The translations under genes and the position numbers were made by a program. From the NCBI GenBank assembly GCA_033675265.1, contig JAUJYZ010001210.1, positions 635,501 through 699,500 on the forward strand: DNA of 64,000 nucleotides, written 5' to 3'. Below are positions 45,242 through 56,605 of this stretch, one piece after another (position 1 is the stretch's first letter; each line of letters opens with the position of its first letter). The DNA is from Actinostola sp. cb2023 (taxonomy: Eukaryota > Cnidaria > Anthozoa > Actiniaria > Actinostolidae). Under the pieces are notes generated by a model that ran no database searches, was not told where the DNA came from, and was given only the letters and a program-made list of their open reading frames with translations.

Positions 45242-46558
45242 TGTACAGCCCTGCAAATGATCCCGGCCCGCAAATGATCCCGGCCCGCAAATGATCCCCG
45301 ATGAGGCCCGCAAATGATCCCTAAAATGATCCCGGCCCGCAAATGATCCCCAGTAAAACTAGGACTGGAACTCGGGACTGGTGTGGGATTCAAGTATATA
45401 CTATAATAGTCAAAGAAATATCAAAGCAAATTTTAATTTAATAAAATAAATAAAACTAATAATTATATAATAATCATAACCATATTATTAGTGTTTTCTA
45501 GATAGTTCTTGCAAAACTCAATATATTTTTGACATAGTATTCGCTAAGTAAGGTTTTTTGAAAGTTTACAAGGCTTTTTTAAGAAAACGTTTGAACAAAC
45601 AAAACAACTTCTTAAAATATATTTTGTAATGAATTAATTAGCTAACATATGAAACAGTATTATATAAATATTCCGTAAAATTCCGATATCATGGGCTTAT
45701 ATTGTTTCAAATGCCGTTTTTCGGTTCTTAAAACAATAGAAGAATACAAATTAATGTGACAATGGGATTATTCGGGGCGAGATTATTTTCGGAAACTTCT
45801 AATCAAGATATAGCCGCCAAAGATGTCAGAGAGATATTTTTGATCAATTGTAAGCGCAATCAGTGTACATAAATCTGGCGCTATATAAATCATCATTATT
45901 ATGATATTATAACAGTAACGAACTCAATCAACGTCAAAGAAAAGTGTTATTCTGGCTGTCAAGTATAATAACCAGCTTTTGTGCAGTTATCACAGAACTC
46001 ATTGTCGTCGGAATACACGTGTAAACTTCCCCTCGTGCTCTCCAATACTCCCTTTGAATAGCTTTCGAACTCTTTCCCACACTTTGGGCAGATTTCTACG
46101 GAAGTAATCCCTTCTCCGTACGTTTGCTTGAGCTCCTCTGCCATGTCTCCATTTGAAGACACCATTGCCTTGAGACTGTGATAGTGAATTTCAGCTTCAT
46201 GCCCAAGTAAACTAGCCATCCATTCATACTTGTCTGCGGCTTTCTCTTTAGACTTGAACAGACCGTCGAATCAGTAACAAATTAGTGTCATGAGGTTTAA
46301 AATCGTCTTGATAAATAATAAATTTTCTACCATATATCTGTTCAGGATTTCTTTTCAGGCTTTATTTTAATTAATTAATTAATTAATTAATTTTCAAAAT
46401 CTCTCAATTTGCATCCCACCAGTCCAAGTTTTACTGGGGATCATTTGCGGAACTCATCGGGGATCATTTGCGGGCCGGGATCATTTGCGGGCCTAGTTTG
46501 GGGATCATTTGCGGGCCTGGGATCATTTGTGGGCCGGGATCATTTGCGGGGCTGTACA
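45242..46558. mobile_element. Foldback element with tandem-repeat arms and TATC target duplication
   Basis: Both ends begin TGTACAGCCC and run into tandem GCAAATGATCCCGGCCC units in inverted orientation (45252-45350 and 46430-46548). TATC occurs at 45238-45241 and 46559-46562. BEL/Pao coding resumes in frame across it, confirming an insertion. The interior is AT-rich, holds a TTAA microsatellite (46362-46391) and a zinc-ribbon-like exon. The arm organisation recalls Drosophila Foldback/Galileo-type elements; no transposase is present. Confidence 0.88.
45959..46249 (-). pseudogene. Zinc-ribbon-like exon inside the foldback element
   Basis: An open segment with KEKAADKYEWMASLLGHE, then ICPKCGKEF and FCDNCTKAG (CxxC...CxxC), ends at TAA 45959. 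A possible acceptor (TTCAAG) lies near 46250. It looks like a genuine C-terminal exon encoding one zinc-binding module. No other exons are present in the element. It may be a captured host exon; the parent gene is not identifiable. Confidence 0.5.
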
Positions 46559-46561
46559 TAT

Positions 46562-48110
46562 CTTCCAGAATTTGTCAAGGTTTGAATCAAGGTTACAGTC
46601 TGCTGATGTACTGTTCAAAGACGTCGTCTGTTTTGTCTCTGTACCGGTACGACCACAGAGGCTCCAACCAAGTGAGTAACAATATCCAAAGATACCATTT
46701 TTGTTGTCTTCAGAGACTCATGAGCACTTGGAACGTTGCTGCTAACTAGTATGGAAACACGTGGGACGTCAACACTTGGGAACCTTACATCACATAATTG
46801 AGAACAGTACGACATGTCTACTGAATCAGGAAGTACCTGGCCAGATTGGTTCAGGTCAGGCAGGATGTAAGGGTCGTTGACAATTAGCAGTGTTCTTAGC
46901 ATCCTTAGTTTCCTTCCTTGGCATTCCAAAGACTGCGTCATTGCTAATGGATGCATGTTTCAGAGATATATTTCAGATGCACAGATGACCTGCGTTTAAC
47001 TATCTCATAGTTTTCGTTTTGCCACCTTGCTTTTAGGCCGTTCGGTAGGCGATTGATAATCTTACGTAGATTGGTGACGACGTTGACCTCCTGTTCATCA
47101 GGACCAGTAAGTATTTTAGTGGCTGCATTCAACCTTTCAGCAAAGTTCAAGTATCCGACGTTCTCACCATAATTCACCTTTGGGCCTGAGACAAGTTCTT
47201 CTATGCAGGCTTGTGATACTTGTATTGGTCGACCATATAGGTTTTCAAGTGACTTGACTAGATCCTTATATGAACAACCTCTGTTTCTTCTAACAACTTC
47301 AAGTGCGTCACCGCACAGGAACTTTGGAAGATATTCAACGCGCTGAGGTTCTGACAAAAGGTCAGATTCAAATTGTTCACGTAGCTGTTTACGGAAAATT
47401 GGGAAATCAGATGGGTTTCTGCTGAACTGAGTTGGCATTATACTGTTCAGAAACTGTATCTTTAGCATTGCTGCAACATTGTCTACAGATGTGTCGCGTC
47501 CATTGTTTCCATCTATATCGTCGCCAATGTGGGAAGAGAATGACGTCAGGTTTGTGACGGTTGTTTTGTTACTGGACCTTAGGGGCGGTACACATTCGTC
47601 TGTTTTATCATCAAAGGCAGAGTTCAAGCTAGCAGTGTGAGAGCCAGTGAACGTAGGTGATACAGTCACCTTTGCAGGAAGTTGTAAGAGTGGGCTGTAA
47701 TGTAGAGATGCCAATGCGACCAATGTCAAAAGCTTTATTTGGGTTGTCAAGTGGTGTACTATGTTGGATGTGACCTTGGGCATCACCGTTTGAACAACTT
47801 TCATCGTATTCGGCTTCAACCATTAAACTTCGGCCAACACTGCCTCTTCTTCCAACCTTCTAATCTCCCTTTTTACGTTTGGTCGCTTGCCTTCGCGAAC
47901 TCACATTTCTGTTCTTATCATAAGCATTGTACTTAGCTTCTCGTGACGCCCCGAGCATCGTGAGCTGTGGCTTTAAGCAATAACGCAATTCAGCGTGAAT
48001 GGCTGTCTGTACTTGTTTCTGATATTCTTCAATGACATGAGTTGCATGTTCTTTCAGTGAGTTCTACAGACTAGCAACAGTTTCAAGACGCTTTCTCTCC
48101 CTTGTGCCCA
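46562..48110 (-). pseudogene. BEL/Pao LTR retrotransposon gag and partial pol
   Basis: The gag part (about 48060-46960) contains FRKQLREQFESDLLSEPQRV, EYLPKFLCGDALEVV, NRGCSYKDLVKSLE, RPIQVSQACIEEL and INRLPNGLKARWQ, the DUF1759 signature of BEL/Pao gag. A stop and frame changes break the N-terminal portion near 47820-47870. Pol protease-like sequence (LCDVRFPSVDVPRVSIL, NVPSAHESL) follows directly at 46956-46615, so the zinc knuckle and most of the protease are deleted. No LTR was found on either side. The remnant is interrupted by the foldback at 45242. Confidence 0.85.
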
Positions 48111-48254
48111 TAAGGTAGTTTTTATAAACAGTATCTAGTGAAGGAGCCTTGACAAAATTATCTTAATCGTGATGTAAGGGTATATTGAATCTACCCTTAC
48201 GTCACTCTTAATCTTAATGTCTGAATAGAGAAGTGTCTGCAGGCAGAACACATT

Positions 48255-48580
48255 GAAAGTCATTCTCGTACTTCGACCCTTCAGTTTTCTAACGAAAAAT
48301 CGAAGGCTCTGGTAAGACACAAACTGGATGACCCAGATTCTAGGTCATCAGATATGCGCATGCTCAATATTTTCTAACTTCCGGTGACAATATGGCGGAC
48401 TTCAGCGAAGTTCTCGCCGGTGCTCTAACAAAACTTCATCTACATTTCAGTTAACTTAGAAAATATTGAGCATGCGCATATCTGACGACCTAGAATCTGG
48501 GTCTTGCGGTTTTTATTCTTACCAGAGCCTTCGATTTTTCGTTCGAAAGCTGAGAAGAGTCTGGGTACAAGAATGATTGA
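48255..48580. mobile_element. Palindromic MITE
   Basis: Long arms: AACGAAAAATCGAAGGCTCT, TAGGTCATCAGATATGCGCA and TGCTCAATATTTTCTAA on the left pair with the complement on the right around a ~65 base centre containing CAATATGGCGG. Diverged by a few bases. Confidence 0.88.
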
Positions 48581-48834
48581 AAGCTTAAGTCAACACACAA
48601 ACAAGTTAATTAAGTTTTGATTGCGTTTCGTTTGCTTTATTGAAACTACTTATCAATCAAAATGGAAAGTAAACCTGCAAAGGTGATACAAATTTTTACA
48701 AATTTTAAATTGTTGTTACTTTAGGCATTAAACTGCATGCATGCAGGGAACTTGTAATTTGTATGTGTTCCATGCAATCATGCTGATAGTTTATTTACAG
48801 TAAAAACCTATCGCCACCTATTTTCGTAGACATT

Positions 48835-49122
48835 TTACAAAAATAGTCCCATATAGTTATCTAATGAAGGGCGCAGAGTGGCCCTGTAGCTGATACCAGC
48901 TTCCACAACAGGGCGTACCTGAATTATACAACGTTTACACACAAATATTGCCATTTTAGCGAAAGAATAGACATCTCTGCTATATGATGGCTTTCCCATT
49001 CCATCCAATATGTCAGGTTCAATGTAAGATTCATTGCCCTTCAAGAAATTACCTTGGCGTTGACATGCCTTTGCATTGATTGTCTTAACGGTATTACCGA
49101 AATCGACGACAACAGGGTTGAG
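48835..49122 (-). pseudogene. Protein-kinase domain fragment
   Basis: Reads VVVDFGNTVKTI (DFG-type motif at about 49104), then GNESYIEPDILDG (the activation-loop APE position changed to EPD) and YSRDVYSFAKMAIFV (subdomain IX, DVYSF). It ends at a stop 48835. Only the part from DFG to subdomain XI is present. The upstream end is cut by the GGAACGACC repeat arm, so the catalytic loop is missing. Probably a gene fragment trapped beside a foldback element. Kinase subfamily undetermined. Confidence 0.65.
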
Positions 49123-49565
49123 GTTCCCAGTTGAACCCTCAAGAACAACGAAACCACCGGAACGACCGGAACGAGAGTCGGAATCACCGGAACAAGAAAT
49201 CGGAAGGACCGAAAGGACCGCAACGATCGCAACGATCGGCACGACCGGAACGACCGTTTCGGAACGACCGAAAGGACCGGAACGACCTATCTAGACGATC
49301 GGAACCACTTAAAACCATAAAAAAATTAACTAAATAAATATATTGATTAGTAAAACTAATTCAGTTTATTCATTTTCTTTATTTCTTCATTTCTTTATTT
49401 TTTCCTTATTGATAATGATCGAAACGAAAAATACAGCTTCCCGTACCGTCCGTACGGTTGGGATCAACCTCGTTATGTAACATATCCCCTGCATAACCTA
49501 GACAGATTTCGATCTGCGAACACGTGATATGCGTTTCCCGTGCTTCGTCCTCTTTCTTTGCAGAT

Positions 49566-49570
49566 CACGC

Positions 49571-49603
<33 letters not shown>
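49566..49603 (+). repeat. ATCA microsatellite
   Basis: About nine ATCA units in the centre of the foldback element. Confidence 0.9.
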
Positions 49604-49967
49604 CCATTGAAAAGAATAATCAGCATTATATTATTGTTCTTTTTACTGTATTTCCGTAATTATATTTATTTTCATCTGATAAATAATCATTTTGCAAAGT
49701 AATTTATCATTATTACAACTATATTTTGTATCAATCTAAAGTAATGATCTTTATATAGAATGATTGGTTGTTTTGTTCTTGGTGAAGAAAGTCTTTACAA
49801 TACAAGGATGTTCCGCATTGCTATGATGGCCAGCACTTTTAAAAGTATTTTCGGTCTCGCCAGAAGATGCACGTCGATTGTACGTCTAAAGAATCAGTTC
49901 AATCTATAGCTAATAAATTAAGATATAATCATAATTCTAATAATCACATTTGCTCAGAAAGACCTTA

Positions 49968-50378
49968 AAGGACAGAGAGGGACTCTTCCAGTATTGGCTT
50001 TGGAATATCAGTGCTTTTCGAGTGCTGTAACTCTTCGGAAACTCTGTTTCAGGGTTGTACGTCTGTCTATAAAACTTCCAATTCCTCCTTTCATTTCAAG
50101 CACTAATTCTTGGTAGCAAATTAGCAAACAATTTAAGCGGTGAATATTTTCAAAATTTTCAGAAACATGCAAGAAAAATGTTGAAATGTTCCCAAGTGTC
50201 GGGTGCATGAAAAGTTTTGGATTATTTCATGAGCGTGCGCAATTTGACGAGATCTATCTTCAGGCCACTTTTGAACACTGGGTGCGCGTTAGCGTGTTTG
50301 CTAAGAAGGACGCAAATTTAAAGTAACTCCCAAGGAAAACCGATATCAAGGATAGCGCGAGAGTCCCTCTCTGTCCAT
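49968..50378. mobile_element. Small MITE nested in the foldback
   Basis: Ends GGACAGAGAGGGACTCT and AGAGTCCCTCTCTGTCC are perfectly inverted. The loop of about 375 bases is non-coding. Confidence 0.75.
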
Positions 50379-51289
50379 CATGTTCTTTTGTAAAAATGAA
50401 ATGTAAAGACTTTGTTCAAGCTTAATGCAAAAACAGATTGGCTGTCTATTCAAAGAAATTGAACTCCTGGTCAAGCCACGCCCAGTGGGCAGCATTTAGA
50501 CTCGGCTTGAAGGCCTCTGGAACCTGCAGAATTTTTGAATTGAAATCTTTGTGTTTTCTCTTAACACTTATAGAGGTGGTAATGGCAATTTTGCTGATCA
50601 TTAGTGACCTTTCTTGTACCATCTGGCGCCGTATATACTCTATATTCTTTGTGCATTAAACAATAATTGTGTGGGGGTTAGGAACAAATGGAGGAACTCG
50701 TATTTGATTTCCACAGCCATAACACATTCGCACTTGGGTACCAGCAAGCTGTTTGAGGCTGAATTTCTCTTCGTTGTTACTTGTTTCAGGTGTTCCTTTA
50801 GACAATGACAATAGGGCAGCTGCGAAGTTTTACTAATCAATATATTTATTTAGTTAATTTTTTTAATGGTTTTTAAGTGGTTCCGATCGTTTAGATCGGT
50901 CGTTCCGGTGGTTCCAATTTCTTGTTCTGGTGGTTCCGACTCCCGTTCTGGTCGTTCCGGTGGTGTCGTTTCGGTGGTTTCGTTCCGGCGTTGCGGGTTT
51001 TATCACATGCCATAAATAGATAGTGCTTCTAACTAAATAATAAAATAAAATAATTAAATAAATAATAAACAAAAATAACAAAAATATTTATTTTCATTAT
51101 ATGTACATGTATATTAGTATGAATTATTATATTCTGCCTTATGTGTATTCTCCCAACCAATTTCTTTCACAAACCCCCATCCCACTTCACAACACCCCTC
51201 CCCCACACACACATACACACCCACACTCCTTTTGCTTCCTTCTCCCCAGTGCAAACCCTGCAGAAATATACATACCCCGCTTCTTTCAA

Positions 51290-52145
51290 GCTGAGTGATC
51301 AACATATTTGCCATGCAGCATCTGGGAGCTTTGATTGCAGCTTGAACAGCAAAAGCATCCAGTCTGGAACACGCATGCTTTTATGGAGCTTTGAGAAGAG
51401 TTCCGGATATAGCACTCCTATTGTCTTCTTTTTGATCTGCATTTACATAAACAAAGCCATTGCCCAAGACACAGGGCAAAGACTCCTTGTGTTCCAACAA
51501 CAGTTCTTCAAAGATGGCCATGATACCTTGACTAACAGAGCTAATATTTCGTCGTTTTTCCAAGTTGACTACTTTTTAACATATCGATGCTTTCTCTGGA
51601 ATCATCCTTGATGTTTGAGGAGTGTGATGAGCTTGGCGAGTTTGAGGACACTTTGTTCTCTAACCGGGAGGAGAAGTTGCCAATCTTTTTCCTTCTCTGA
51701 CTGTGGCTAGACTTCGGAGTTGAACTAGCTTGAGGAGGAGTGAGAAATACAGATTGTGTATTCCCGTCCAAATAATTGGCGCCAATTTCATTATCATGTT
51801 CGATTCCATTGATTACCGCCAAAACTTTATTGAAATGAGATGAAAAGATCAACTCGGAAAGCTCTCTTTGACGCAGGAGCACAGCAGACAGTCCAAATGT
51901 AGTTGCTACGTAAGTACGTGGCTGCTTATCTATAAGAACTTGGGGCGTCGTAACACTAGTCACTTCATCAGTTGGAACACACTGGATTTCTGAATGAAAT
52001 CTTGAAAAAATATCGTTCTGGGCAACTTCTTTGAGATCACATACCAAAACTTATCAGGGCACAAAGAAGGTCCAACCACCCTGATAAGTTGGTCGTCCCA
52101 CGAACACATTCCATTGAAAGTATATGGAAACTGGCTCGATCTCAA
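51290..52145 (-). pseudogene. Unrecognised gene fragment with several frame changes
   Basis: Successive minus-strand frames give FPYTFNGMCSWDDQLIRVV, then DEVTSVTTPQVLIDKQPRT, ATTFGLSAVLLRQRELSEL, a Ser-rich linker, then RRNISSVSQGIMAIFEELLL, and finally a Trp-rich segment (MRVPDWMLLLFKLQSKLP). Each block has strong protein-like character, and they are separated by one-base slips near 52045, 51565 and 51400. I recognise no domain. It may be a gene associated with a mobile element or a decayed host gene. The end near 51290 has a possible donor (GTATGT). Confidence 0.45.
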
Positions 52146-52549
52146 ATGACTACGTCAAGTAAAACATAGTGCTTTGCAATTCAAGTTTGGCAAGTATTAA
52201 ATATTAGTTCTTTGAAAATATTACTTTTTGTCACCATCCCACGTCAAAGTCGTACATTGCAAATAACATCATCAGAGCAATAACAACAAGGCATTCCACA
52301 TTGTGACCGAGAGTGCATTGGGACCGAGGTTTATGAAAAACCACAGGTATCCCAAGCTGCCAAAACTGTTCAAAATGGCATATGGTATTATCAATGACTT
52401 CAAAAAATGATAAACTCCGTTGTGTTTCTTTGAAGTTCAAACAATTGAAGGTCATATCTGCTGAATGCATGGATGAAAGCCAACAGGCCATCACTGATAA
52501 ATGTGCAGAGCAAATTAAATGCATTGGTTGACTTAAATAAAAACACTTA
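52146..52549. other. No supported gene
   Basis: Nothing recognised. Confidence 0.45.
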
Positions 52550-52554
52550 GAATG

Positions 52555-53944
52555 CAGGCCCGTAGCCAGGATTTTTTGTGGGGAGGTGCTCTCCAGGCCA
52601 AAGTGGACCAAACTATCAAAATGCACTTAGGATAGCAGCAGTTCATAGAGGGTCCTGAAGGGAGCCTACAAATCCCATTTCCCAGTCGATTAAAAAAAAA
52701 AATCCCAGTCCCATTGACATGAATTCAAGAAAATCCCAGTATTGTGGACTCGCTTTTAGCGACCACCCTATTAGATAATTCATCTAACAATTTCCTGATC
52801 TCATACTTTATGGCAATTGTAAATGATTATTTCACTATGTTTGCATTTCGAAGTGTGCTTTTTAAAGACTTCCTTGCTTTGAAACGTATTAAAAACCGTT
52901 CTCTTGGTTGCTCTATTTGACCTGAAATTTGTGGAATAATAAATGGTTGCAAAAAAAATAATCAATTTCCGCTCTTTTGTATGATTCTTCCCGAGCGTGT
53001 TGTGGTTGTATGTGCAGCTTCATCCTCGTCTCCTATCACAGCAAGGATAATATCGTTGCAGGGCCGTAGAAAATGGAAAATAAGTGGTGGGGGACGTTTA
53101 GTGAGCGCCGTAGGCGCGAGCCGCTAAATTTTTGAAATCTAGAGCCGGCTCGGAAATGCTATTTCCAGCGTTCTCCAAGAGCTATTTGTGATTTACGCGT
53201 ATTGCTAATTACTTCCTACACTGTCTCGGCAAACCAATGCATATTGAAAAATGTATAAGGCTTATAATAATATGCTGTTTTGCAATACGCTTTCCCATTC
53301 CCAAAGTGGTTTTGAAATTCCCGGTCCCATTAGCAAAATCCCAGTCCCAGTGGTACAATCCATTTTCCCAGTGTAAAAAAATGGCCATTCCCAGTCAGTC
53401 CCATTTAATCACAGACAACCCAAGCTCAATACGTTTGTAAGGGAATGTATGGGGATTTAAAATATGCCGTATTTTATTTGGAAATATTTAATTAAAGTTT
53501 GTCAACATTACCTGTGTTGTATCATTCTGTTGATTTTTGACTCTTGTGTGCAGTTTAGGGGGAATTTTAATAGGGATTTATTTAACAGAATGACACAACA
53601 GGTAAAGTTGACAAACTTTTATTAATTATTTCCAAATAAAATAGGCCATATTTTAAATCCCCATACATTCCCTTACAAACGTATTGGGTTGCCTGTGATC
53701 CAGCCTCCGTGTGTGTTTGGTGGCAAACAGATTTACAACCTCTTCTAAGTCAAATTCAAAGTTATAATGGATGTGCTTGGACAAGTTTGGCGCGCGGTTC
53801 GTTCACGGTGGAAAGAGAGTGCAGTCGGTTTTAGTTTGCCAGTGAATAGTGGACCTTTCCCCAAAAAATGTGGACCTTTGGGGTCTGTGGGGGGGGGGGG
53901 GGGGGGTGCGAACGCACCCCGTGCACCCCCTGGCTACGGGCCTG
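52555..53944. mobile_element. DNA element with CAGGCCCGTAGCCAGG termini
   Basis: Perfect 16-base inverted ends. GAATG stands on both sides (52550-52554 and 53945-53949), a 5-base target duplication. No transposase. The interior holds a GCCGTAGGCGCGAGCC segment (about 53107), a palindromic MITE (53409-53701) and a poly-G run near 53890. Unassigned; hAT elements would give 8 bases and only 5 agree here. Confidence 0.82.
53409..53701. mobile_element. Palindromic MITE nested in the CAGGCCCG element
   Basis: Arms of about 120 bases: GGGAATGTATGGGGATTTAA, AAGTTTGTCAAC and TACCTGTGTTGT on the left pair with the complement on the right around a ~45 base centre. Younger than its host element. Confidence 0.88.
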
Positions 53945-55217
53945 GAATGTATACTGTAATTGTTAGATGAATGGACACATACAACCATATTTTAAATATC
54001 TTTATTGACAATTTCCGCATGCTTTCCATGTTTTTTAGTTTGATGAAGTGAACTTTTAACATACAAATGTAGCATTGGATAATTATTTTTTCACACTTCC
54101 CCAAAAGCTTTTTGTTTGTCATCCTTTGTTGAAAAGGACTCATAAGTAACAACACTTCACTGGTAGAAGCATTATAATATGAGTGTCGTTCATGTTAGAG
54201 TTCAATATTAGAGTATATGCTACACATACATGTGTGTTAAGTTTTACAGAAAATTATGCCATGTTTTTAGTGTGAAACTAATATGAGACAGGTCTATTTA
54301 CACTTCTCTCACAAAACATTTCAAATATTAAACGTTAACAAATGATTATTTGTTTTCGTCTCTCTCCTTAAGTTCTTTCTCTGCCACTGAAATACTTCAG
54401 TCACGGGCATCAATGTATTGTATCTGTATTGTATAGATCGCGCATTGTCAGTCACACCGCCGGTAGTGAGTTTCTTGTTCTCGCCCTGCTAACTCGAACT
54501 CAATGAACTCGGTCAAATTTACCACGCTAACTCAAACCGTTTTTCGTGAATGTTATTACGCTCGTGCCGCGTTATCTGCTCAATGAGAGGGCTGTGATTC
54601 AGGATTTTCACAGTCAAAGTTTTGTAGAAATATTTCATGGTTCGAGTCGGTGTCCACATGGGTACTGCGTAGTTGACACCGAAAGCGGTTTCAAACTAGA
54701 GCTAGATCAAATAGTTTTTAGACATCAGTTCTATTCGTAGCGATTTGTTTTTCTATTGATATTTATTTTATTTACTGACCAAAGTAGTAAATCCAGTGAA
54801 TTTCCTCTGAAAACAATTGTATTCTGAAAACATTTGTAAATGCAAATGTTTTCATTTGATCGCAAATCAATCAATTCAATCGTTCAAAGCTCAATAGTAC
54901 TTACGAAAACATTTGACATAATTGACATTGCTTGTACTTTTAACACTTGGGGATTACCACCCACATAATACAATGATTGACATACTATGGCACCTCAGGA
55001 GACCTCATGCAAAGGTTTCTTCACGCCGATGCTCCTCCTGATAGGTTTTGTCAGTTTATCTGCATTTGCCGTAGCTGATATGTGGTCCCACGCTGAGTCG
55101 AGGACAGTCCTGCAGGTGATTTATTTCATTTTCAACATCACTGGAGATCCTTCTCCATGATGCAGCCAAACTATGCCTACTGTAGAAGTAACTCGCTTGG
55201 ATCTATCATGGGGTTTA
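53945..55217. other. No supported gene
   Basis: AT-rich, with short frames lacking recognisable features. Confidence 0.45.
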
Positions 55218-55418
55218 TCACCCGATGTGTTCTAAGATTGTACCTTGTGAGGTCATGGTTTCAGTGGTGGTGGAGGATGCTACAGAATGTAGCACAGTAT
55301 TTTCTGATTGCTCATCAGATTGTGGTTGTAGGTTAAAATTAAATTGGCGAAACACCAATTCATCAGTTCCAGTTTGTCCGTAGTCCATATACCAATCCAA
55401 ATCTTCACAGTCGCTCAT
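55218..55418 (-). CDS. Possible first exon, weak
   Basis: An ATG at 55418 opens an acidic peptide (MSDCEDLDWYMDYGQTG) followed by a Gln/Ser-rich stretch. A possible donor (AAG then GTACAA) lies near 55240. No partner exon was found and no domain is recognised. Confidence 0.25.
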   Translation of the reverse strand: MSDCEDLDWYMDYGQTGTDELVFRQFNFNLQPQSDEQSENTVLHSVASSTTTETMTSQGTILEHIG

Positions 55419-56335
55419 TAGCGAACCCCCTCAGATTTGTATTGTAATTAACGTAGCATTAAACATTAAACCTATATTTTCTCCAGATAAATCAACCAGA
55501 AAGATTGTCCACGATGTTTAGGCTATAACCTACACAGTTTTCAACTCACAATTGCGTACGCATTCAATGATAGAGTCAACACTTTGTCTCTACTTTGCTC
55601 AGGATCATAGTTATCGTTTACTGCATTTAGAGTGTTTGGAGCGATTTAAGGTGGTTCCAGCATATTGAATGACCGGTTTGCCTTTTTTTTTAACTCGCTC
55701 GCTCCGCGTCAATATTGCTTGGATTTTATTATGCTTAACACAAATACTAATTCAACTATTCTGCTTTTGGAAGGTTTATTCAAAATTATCATTGTAAGCC
55801 GCGTTTGTGAATGCCAGCTGATATTCAAACGACACTATTTTCACTAAAACTGCTGCCAAGCGTTATTCCCTCGTACGATTTTTTTTAAACTTCGTGAACG
55901 ACCTTTTTTAAAAGGTCCCTAGTAATGTTCTGACGAGGTAAGAAGGAAATTGATCGAGCCGAAATCACCAATTCATATTTTTGTTGTCAAAATTTGGACA
56001 AATCGGTTGTTACGTGATTTCGGCTCGAACAATATCATCGCAGGAACATCTAGGTGGTTCAGCGTTTTGTTTAATTAATTTAATTAATTTAATTTTGACT
56101 TAGCAAGAGCACTATTTTGTGAGGGATTATTGCCCATTACAAAAAGGTGAGTCGGACATTTCATTGAACAACAGAAGCATTCACCAATTCAGTAATAAAC
56201 TTGCCCTCTATTTAAAACGAATTACAAACTATAAGATATAATAAAATATACTATAATGCATTCAAAGTTAAACATATAAATCTAAGATACATATAAATAA
56301 TTAAGGATTAAAATGAAATAATGATGATTGCTCTT
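55419..56335. other. No supported gene
   Basis: The last 200 bases are probably 3' untranslated sequence of the LINE fragment that follows on the minus strand. Confidence 0.4.
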
Positions 56336-56339
56336 TAAA

Positions 56340-56605
56340 AAGACTCTTCCACATCGTAGATTTAAAAGCCTTCAATGAAGCTTGTTTCTTAAGATCAGTT
56401 GGTAAACTATTCCGTAATTGAATGCCTGTAATTAAAAAAAGATCTACAAGCTTCCGATACTCTTTTGTACTTTAGTGTTACAAAATTATAATTGGTGTTT
56501 CTTCCATGGACATAACTATTTAACTTAAGATAATCAATTAAATATTCAGGAACGCTAAACTGAGTTCTTTTATAAAGCAATGCACATTTTGGTATTATTA
56601 TAAAA
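56340..56605 (-). pseudogene. LINE ORF2 C-terminal tail
   Basis: Reads YLIDYLKLNSYVHGRNTNYN and then, after slips, LRNSLPTDLKKQASLKAFK. The VH.RNT...N and NSLP.D...SLK.FK patterns are the usual ends of CR1/RTE-type ORF2. It is 5'-truncated and fused directly to a Tc1-like transposase fragment. Confidence 0.55.

Larger units (their letters stand above)
49131..50998. mobile_element. Foldback element with GGAACGACC-type tandem arms
   Basis: The left arm (49139-49360) is a run of degenerate 9-base units around CCGGAACGA, followed by CGATCGGAACCACTTAAAA and TAAATAAATATATTGATTAG. The right arm (50825-50998) is its inverted counterpart, with tandem GGTCGTTCCGGT-like units. The 1.4 kb centre is non-coding and includes an ATCA microsatellite and a small MITE. 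Same architecture as 45242-46558 but unrelated repeat units. Confidence 0.82.

Noticed and set aside
49041..49337. Arg/Asn/Pro-rich frames on both strands
   Set aside because: These are translations of the GGAACGACC tandem arm, not genes.
53767..53970. Open frame with poly-Gly around a G run
   Set aside because: Created by the homopolymer at about 53890 within a transposable element end.
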